Source of the DNA: Myxococcota bacterium | GTDB taxonomy: Bacteria > Myxococcota_A > UBA9160 > UBA4427 | Reading direction: 5' to 3' | DNA length: 64,000 nucleotides | NCBI GenBank assembly: GCA_029243605.1 | Contig: JAQWRT010000026.1 | Span: 62,001 to 126,000, forward strand | Part shown: piece after piece, positions 60,423 to 64,000 of the stretch | Layout of the letters: each line of letters starts with the position of its first letter | How positions within the stretch are numbered: the stretch's first letter is position 1 | The notes under the pieces: model-generated | What the model was told of the DNA's origin: nothing | Database searches by the model: none | Seen by the model: the letters and a program-made list of their open reading frames with translations, nothing else | Made by a program: the position numbers and the translations under genes

Positions 60423-61340
60423 ATGGCGAATGAAGCAGGGGGTGAGAGGCTGCAAGTCATTCTTCAAGCTGTGCCCGGTTGGGAATTGCCCTCGGACGCA
60501 GTTCAGCCTCTAGAAGGGGGAATTACCAACCTGAATTATCTCGTCCGCCGTGGCGAAGAGCGATTCGTAGTGCGCGTGGGTGGTATGAATACCCATCTAC
60601 TCGGAATCGAGCGAAATCGAGAGTACGAGATCAGCTGCATCGCGGCTGATTTGGGTATCGGCGCTGAGGTCTACGCCTTTCTGCCAGACCATGGGGCCAT
60701 GGTCACTCATTTCGTCGAGGGCGACGCCGTTTCGGCAGAGCGCGCCGCTGACCGCAGTGTGATGCGGCGAATTATGACTACGGTCCGTCGTTACCATGAT
60801 GGGCCGGCTTTTCCTGGTTCTTTTTCCGTCTTTCAGATTTTCCGCACCTACGAGCAACTGGCTTTGGAACGTGGGGTCGTGTTCCCCCCGTCAGCGGCGA
60901 CGGCGCTCGGGCACGCTCGTGCCGTTGAACAGGCATTGGGTCCGGTGGCCGATCCCGTGCCCTGCCACAACGACTTGCTCGCCGCCAATTTTCTCGAAGA
61001 CGGGGAAACTATCCGTCTTCTGGATTGGGAATATGGCGGTATGGGCGACCGCTTCTTTGATCTGGGCAATTTTGCTGCGAATCAGGGTTTGGACTCGGTG
61101 GGCTGCCAGGCTCTGGTAGAGGCATATTTCGGCGAAGTGAAAGACCGCCACTTGGCTCATATTTACCTGATGCGAACCATGTCCAATTTGCGGGAATCGT
61201 TCTGGGGCTTTCTCCAGAGCGGAATCTCCAGCCTCGAATTCGACTTTCTTGACTATGCCCACAGCCATCTCGCGCGAGTTATGGACGATGTGACCAGCCC
61301 GCAGATGGTGGAGTGGCAGGCCGCAGTTGAGGTGCGCTGA
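60423..61340 (+). CDS. LicA/choline-ethanolamine-kinase-like phosphotransferase (APH fold)
   Basis: 305 residues of the aminoglycoside-phosphotransferase fold. GGITNLNYLVRRGEERFVVR is the glycine loop with the ATP-binding lysine/arginine region, PCHNDLLAANFLED the catalytic loop (Asp and Asn), and IRLLDWEYGGMGDRFFDLGN the Mg-binding segment. The order and wording fit the LicA/choline kinase branch rather than antibiotic kinases, so a small amino-alcohol is the likeliest substrate. It is convergent with the FAD oxidase gene, only 37 bases away. The pairing of kinase and amine-type oxidase hints at choline-like metabolism, unproven. Confidence 0.83.
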   Translation: MANEAGGERLQVILQAVPGWELPSDAVQPLEGGITNLNYLVRRGEERFVVRVGGMNTHLLGIERNREYEISCIAADLGIGAEVYAFLPDHGAMVTHFVEGDAVSAERAADRSVMRRIMTTVRRYHDGPAFPGSFSVFQIFRTYEQLALERGVVFPPSAATALGHARAVEQALGPVADPVPCHNDLLAANFLEDGETIRLLDWEYGGMGDRFFDLGNFAANQGLDSVGCQALVEAYFGEVKDRHLAHIYLMRTMSNLRESFWGFLQSGISSLEFDFLDYAHSHLARVMDDVTSPQMVEWQAAVEVR

Positions 61341-61377
61341 GTTCGAAGGATTCGGCTGATATTTCTCTTCGGATGAG

Positions 61378-62607
61378 TCAGCGCGGGACTGACCCGTAGT
61401 GTCCGGAGTAGGTGTGAACGCATTTGGGCTCGATTTCACTCCGCTCTTGAAATCCCGGAGTCCCAAAATATCGATCGGCTGCGATTGCACTGAGGTCGTA
61501 GGCGCAGGGCTCGTTCAATACGAGCTGAGCCATGATCACGCCCATGGTTGGGCTTTGCACGATGCCATGACCGCAGAAGCCTGCAGTATGGTAGAGACCG
61601 TCGATTCCCGGGATTGTGCCCGATAGAGGGCTGCCGTTGGGTGTGAACGTCATAATGCCTTGAGTAATGCTGTATTTGACGTTTTCGAGAAAAGGAAATC
61701 GATGTAGAGCGCTTTCAAGCAGGTAGGCAACCGCCGGGTTGTCCCGCGCGGCGCGCATTTGGCTCATTCTGAAATTGTCGTCCAATTCGGCCATGTCCCG
61801 GAGAACGGGGCCGTCCTCGTAGATACCGACGATGAGCCCCCCGGCTTCCGGGCGCGAGTAGATCCGCCCGTCATAATCCCGGACGGCCGGGCTCATGCGG
61901 TCTATGGGGTAATCGCCGTTGGGGTGAGTTGTGAGGTAGACGTGTTCGATACCCACGGTCTGAAGAACCTGGCCCACTCGCTCAGCCATGACATGGGCCC
62001 AGGGCCCACAGGCCAGTACCACCTGGTCGGCGTAAATCGGACCCTGATCGGTTTGCACCCCTCGAGCGCGACTCTTTTCGACGATGACATCGCGGACGGG
62101 ACGATTTTGAAGAATCTTGCCCCCATTTCTTCGCGCCATCTGGGCGTAGCTCATGGTGAGTTCGTGGGGCAGGATATGCCCATCGCTGGGGGTATGACTC
62201 GCTAGGAGGACGTCGTCGGATTTCATATAGGGCAGCAGCCTGGCGGTCTCTTCGGCGGTGATTAAGTCAACTTCGAGTCCACTGCCTGCACCCAGGTCCA
62301 CATGGTTTTGGGTGTCCTCGACTCGCGCTTCTGTCGTGGCCAGTCGGAGGCTTCCGGTTTCAACAAAGATCTCTTGGCCGGTTTGTGCCTCGAGTTCCCG
62401 GACTACGTTGAGTCCGTCCACGAGAATCTGTGTCGCGCTGGGGGTTTTTCGTACTTGCCCCAGGAGCCCGGCAGCCTGGCCTGTTGAGCCTGCGCCGAGT
62501 TGCTGTCGCTCGACCAAGGTCACCGAGGCGCCTCGTTGGGAGAGTTGGTAGGCCGTGGACAATCCCGCGACCCCTCCTCCCACGATGATCACGTCGGTTC
62601 CCGTCAT
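61378..62607 (-). CDS. FAD-dependent DAO-family oxidoreductase (sarcosine/glycine oxidase-like)
   Basis: 409 residues. The N-terminal dinucleotide motif is DVIIVGGGVAGLSTAYQLSQ, followed by VERQQLGAGSTGQAAGLLGQ, where a residue covalently holding FAD or the flavin ribityl loop lies in related enzymes. GYD-type closing parts are ITQGIMTFTPNGSPLSGTIP and YHTAGFCGHGIVQSPTMGVI. Family members oxidise N-methyl or secondary amines (sarcosine, dimethylglycine) or opines. The ATG at 62607 overlaps the esterase stop by four bases (ATGA), so the two are coupled. The true amine is not known. Confidence 0.87.
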   Translation of the reverse strand: MTGTDVIIVGGGVAGLSTAYQLSQRGASVTLVERQQLGAGSTGQAAGLLGQVRKTPSATQILVDGLNVVRELEAQTGQEIFVETGSLRLATTEARVEDTQNHVDLGAGSGLEVDLITAEETARLLPYMKSDDVLLASHTPSDGHILPHELTMSYAQMARRNGGKILQNRPVRDVIVEKSRARGVQTDQGPIYADQVVLACGPWAHVMAERVGQVLQTVGIEHVYLTTHPNGDYPIDRMSPAVRDYDGRIYSRPEAGGLIVGIYEDGPVLRDMAELDDNFRMSQMRAARDNPAVAYLLESALHRFPFLENVKYSITQGIMTFTPNGSPLSGTIPGIDGLYHTAGFCGHGIVQSPTMGVIMAQLVLNEPCAYDLSAIAADRYFGTPGFQERSEIEPKCVHTYSGHYGSVPR

Positions 62608-63659
62608 TCGACTTCAGTCGCCTCAGCCGCAAGGGCAGGGGGGGAAGTTTTGGGGAGCGATCGATCCAAGAAGTCGAAAGCTCGATCAAGCGGTTCGACC
62701 TCGAAGCGAGCCCCTGAGATGTGGCCGCCTCCGGTCTCGAAGAGTTCGACGCTGACTCCGGCTGCCCCGAGCGCATCGCGCATACGCCGGGAGTGCTCGA
62801 CATTCACGATCCAGTCGTCTCGCCCATGATAGAGAAATGTGGGGGGAAAGTCGGAGTCGGCTGCGACTAGAGGCGAAGCCTCTTCGTAAATCAGTGGGAT
62901 TTCTTCGGGGCTTCCCCCTAGAAATGCTTGCACAGGTCGGGCGCCTCCGAGCAGGCGAAGATCGGAGGGACCTGCTCCGGCAACGCAGGCCTGAACGGTG
63001 GCCGGTACGTCGGCGCACCGGGAGTCGGCAGCTGCCAGGTCGGGGCGCGCCGCAGCCAGCAGGCTCAGGTGCCCGCCTGCAGAGTACCCCCAGAGTGCGA
63101 TTCGATCGGGGTCGATGTCTAGGGCTTCGGAATTCGCCCGAACCCAGCAAACCGCGTCGAGCACGTCGATCAACTGGGCGGGGTAGCGGTGCTCGGGTGC
63201 GAGCCGATACTCGATATTGAGCGCGGCATATCCGCGCTCAACCGCCTTGTCTGCGACTCGCTCCATGCGACTTCGGTTGCCTCGCGCCCAACTGCCCCCA
63301 TGCACGAGAATGACCGCTGGTAGCGGTCCATCCGCCTGGGGGCGATGAAGATCCAGGACTCGGTGGGGATCGTCCTTGTGATAAGGAAGGTCGCGACGGA
63401 TTTCCGACCCAGGGTGGCCGGGGTCAGTACCGTGCGGGGTTCGCATGCCCGAACAGGCAGCGCTTCCCGCAACGAGGATGCCGAGGCTAATATGAGCGGC
63501 GACGCCAAGAAAGGAAGGCCTCTTGAGCCGACGAGTTCTGCCTCTCACGAGTCCCGTTATGAGCCCGAGGAAGAGCAGGGTCGAAATTCCTGGGCTAGGC
63601 GTGGCTATCATCCCCGAAACTGTGGGGTCTATTGAGCTGGGGAAGAAGATTTCTACCAT
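62604..63659 (-). CDS. HSL-type alpha/beta hydrolase, probable lipoprotein or anchored esterase
   Basis: 351 residues in the longest form. The hydrolase domain has VILVHGGSWARGNRSRM (oxyanion HGGSW), EYRLAPEHRYPAQLID, nucleophile in LWGYSAGGHLSLLAA, acid in FLYHGRDDWIVNVEHS and His in ETGGGHISG. N-terminally there are two hydrophobic parts; the second ends in ILVAGSAACSG, which may be a lipobox. If translation starts at the GTG 63548 (VRGRTRRLKRP) the result is an ordinary lipoprotein; no start has a convincing Shine-Dalgarno. It is coupled to the FAD oxidase downstream and follows the serine hydrolase gene by 74 bases. Confidence 0.82.
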   Translation of the reverse strand: MVEIFFPSSIDPTVSGMIATPSPGISTLLFLGLITGLVRGRTRRLKRPSFLGVAAHISLGILVAGSAACSGMRTPHGTDPGHPGSEIRRDLPYHKDDPHRVLDLHRPQADGPLPAVILVHGGSWARGNRSRMERVADKAVERGYAALNIEYRLAPEHRYPAQLIDVLDAVCWVRANSEALDIDPDRIALWGYSAGGHLSLLAAARPDLAAADSRCADVPATVQACVAGAGPSDLRLLGGARPVQAFLGGSPEEIPLIYEEASPLVAADSDFPPTFLYHGRDDWIVNVEHSRRMRDALGAAGVSVELFETGGGHISGARFEVEPLDRAFDFLDRSLPKTSPPALAAEATEVE

Positions 63660-63733
63660 CGGTTTTCAGAGTTACCCTTCGGGCTGAGCGAGTAGTCGGC
63701 TCCCCGCCATACTAGGAGTCGTCTTCGCTAGGC

Positions 63734-64000
63734 TTACCGTGCTTGCCGGTAGACTTCTCGTTCAATCTCAAAGAACAGGTCGAGGGACCTGCTGTCGCCG
63801 AAGGGGAGGATCTGGCTGAGATAAGACCCTCCGACACCCGCCTCCATGTCGATCCAGAAAAAGCTGTTGGCCAGCCCGGCCCACATGAGGGTTCCCGCCG
63901 GCCTTCCAGTTTCGCAGGGCGTCTCGTTGATCTGAAAAGTCAGGCCCCAGGATTTTGGCTCGCCGGGAAAAAACTCCGCGTCGTTGGAGTAGGCGGGTGC
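63734..64000 (-). CDS. Serine hydrolase (class C beta-lactamase-like), C-terminal part
   Basis: The last 88 codons and stop of a gene entering from the right edge. SWGLTFQINETPCETGRPAG, LMWAGLANSFFWIDMEAGVG and SYLSQILPFGDSRSLDLFFE match the C-terminal region of beta-lactamase/transpeptidase-like serine hydrolases, where a WAGLANT(Y/F)FWID strand carries the third active-site box equivalent. The catalytic SxxK part lies outside. Frame and stop were read directly. It is on the same strand as the esterase and FAD oxidase and may begin their operon. Confidence 0.8.
   Translation of the reverse strand, partial: APAYSNDAEFFPGEPKSWGLTFQINETPCETGRPAGTLMWAGLANSFFWIDMEAGVGGSYLSQILPFGDSRSLDLFFEIEREVYRQAR

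Noticed and set aside
53500-63700. Insertion sequence or prophage as the cause of the composition shift
   Set aside because: No transposase, integrase, phage structural gene or terminal inverted repeats were seen inside the region.

Overview
The window is a high-GC chromosomal segment from a Gram-negative bacterium. Supporting signs are lipoprotein signals, a probable outer-membrane barrel, a periplasmic Prc protease and three luciferase-like (LLM) oxidoreductases of the F420-dependent kind. A complete menaquinone operon and RecBCD, with no gene order I recognise from a model species, suggest a deltaproteobacterial-grade lineage such as Myxococcota or Binatota. That placement is inference only. 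No rRNA, tRNA, CRISPR array, transposase or phage gene was seen.

Layout. 1-3.0 kb: a Prc-type protease running off the left edge and an LLM oxidoreductase, both on the minus strand. 3.3-6.5 kb: class I fumarase, a SpoU/TrmH RNA methyltransferase and a class I glutamine amidotransferase, tightly packed. 6.6-16.1 kb: a MerR regulator leading menF-menD-menH-menB-menA-menC-menE, with almost every junction overlapping or abutting. This makes menaquinone from chorismate up to demethylmenaquinone, apart from the DHNA-CoA thioesterase; the final methyltransferase is also not here. 16.1-21.7 kb: a second LLM enzyme, a C26 peptidase, an SDR-type epimerase, an anchored SGNH hydrolase, an aminotransferase and a gamma-glutamylcyclotransferase. 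21.8-30.9 kb: recC-recB-recD, translationally coupled. 30.9-35.2 kb: two circularly permuted ribosome-assembly GTPases (RsgA, YlqF), a probable barrel protein and asnS. 35.2-46.2 kb: envelope genes (GT2, a DUF3604 lipoprotein, a rhomboid with a long acidic tail, a GT39-like membrane protein, an RHS/YD-repeat lipoprotein with a membrane tail). 46.3-49.4 kb: mtnP, a third LLM enzyme, a small membrane protein and a DUF4156-like lipoprotein. 49.4-53.3 kb: gntR-trpB-trpA on the minus strand behind a clear palindromic operator, preceded by an aldo/keto reductase.

From about 53.5 kb to the right end the base composition drops. One 60-base line at 9481 has 48 G/C, while one at 58741 has 26. The genes there look accessory: a haem-oxygenase-like di-iron oxidase plus a cupin; a pentameric ligand-gated ion channel homologue in tandem with a membrane-tethered periplasmic binding protein; an AmpG-like transporter; an anchored DUF1330-like protein; a LicA/choline-kinase-like phosphotransferase; a DAO-family flavoprotein oxidase; an HSL-type esterase; and the end of a serine hydrolase.

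The most interesting signals are the channel plus binding-protein operon (a possible two-part chemosensor), the oxidase/cupin pair beside it, the self-contained gntR-trpBA unit with three operator half-sites, and the rhomboid and RHS proteins with unusual C-terminal tails.
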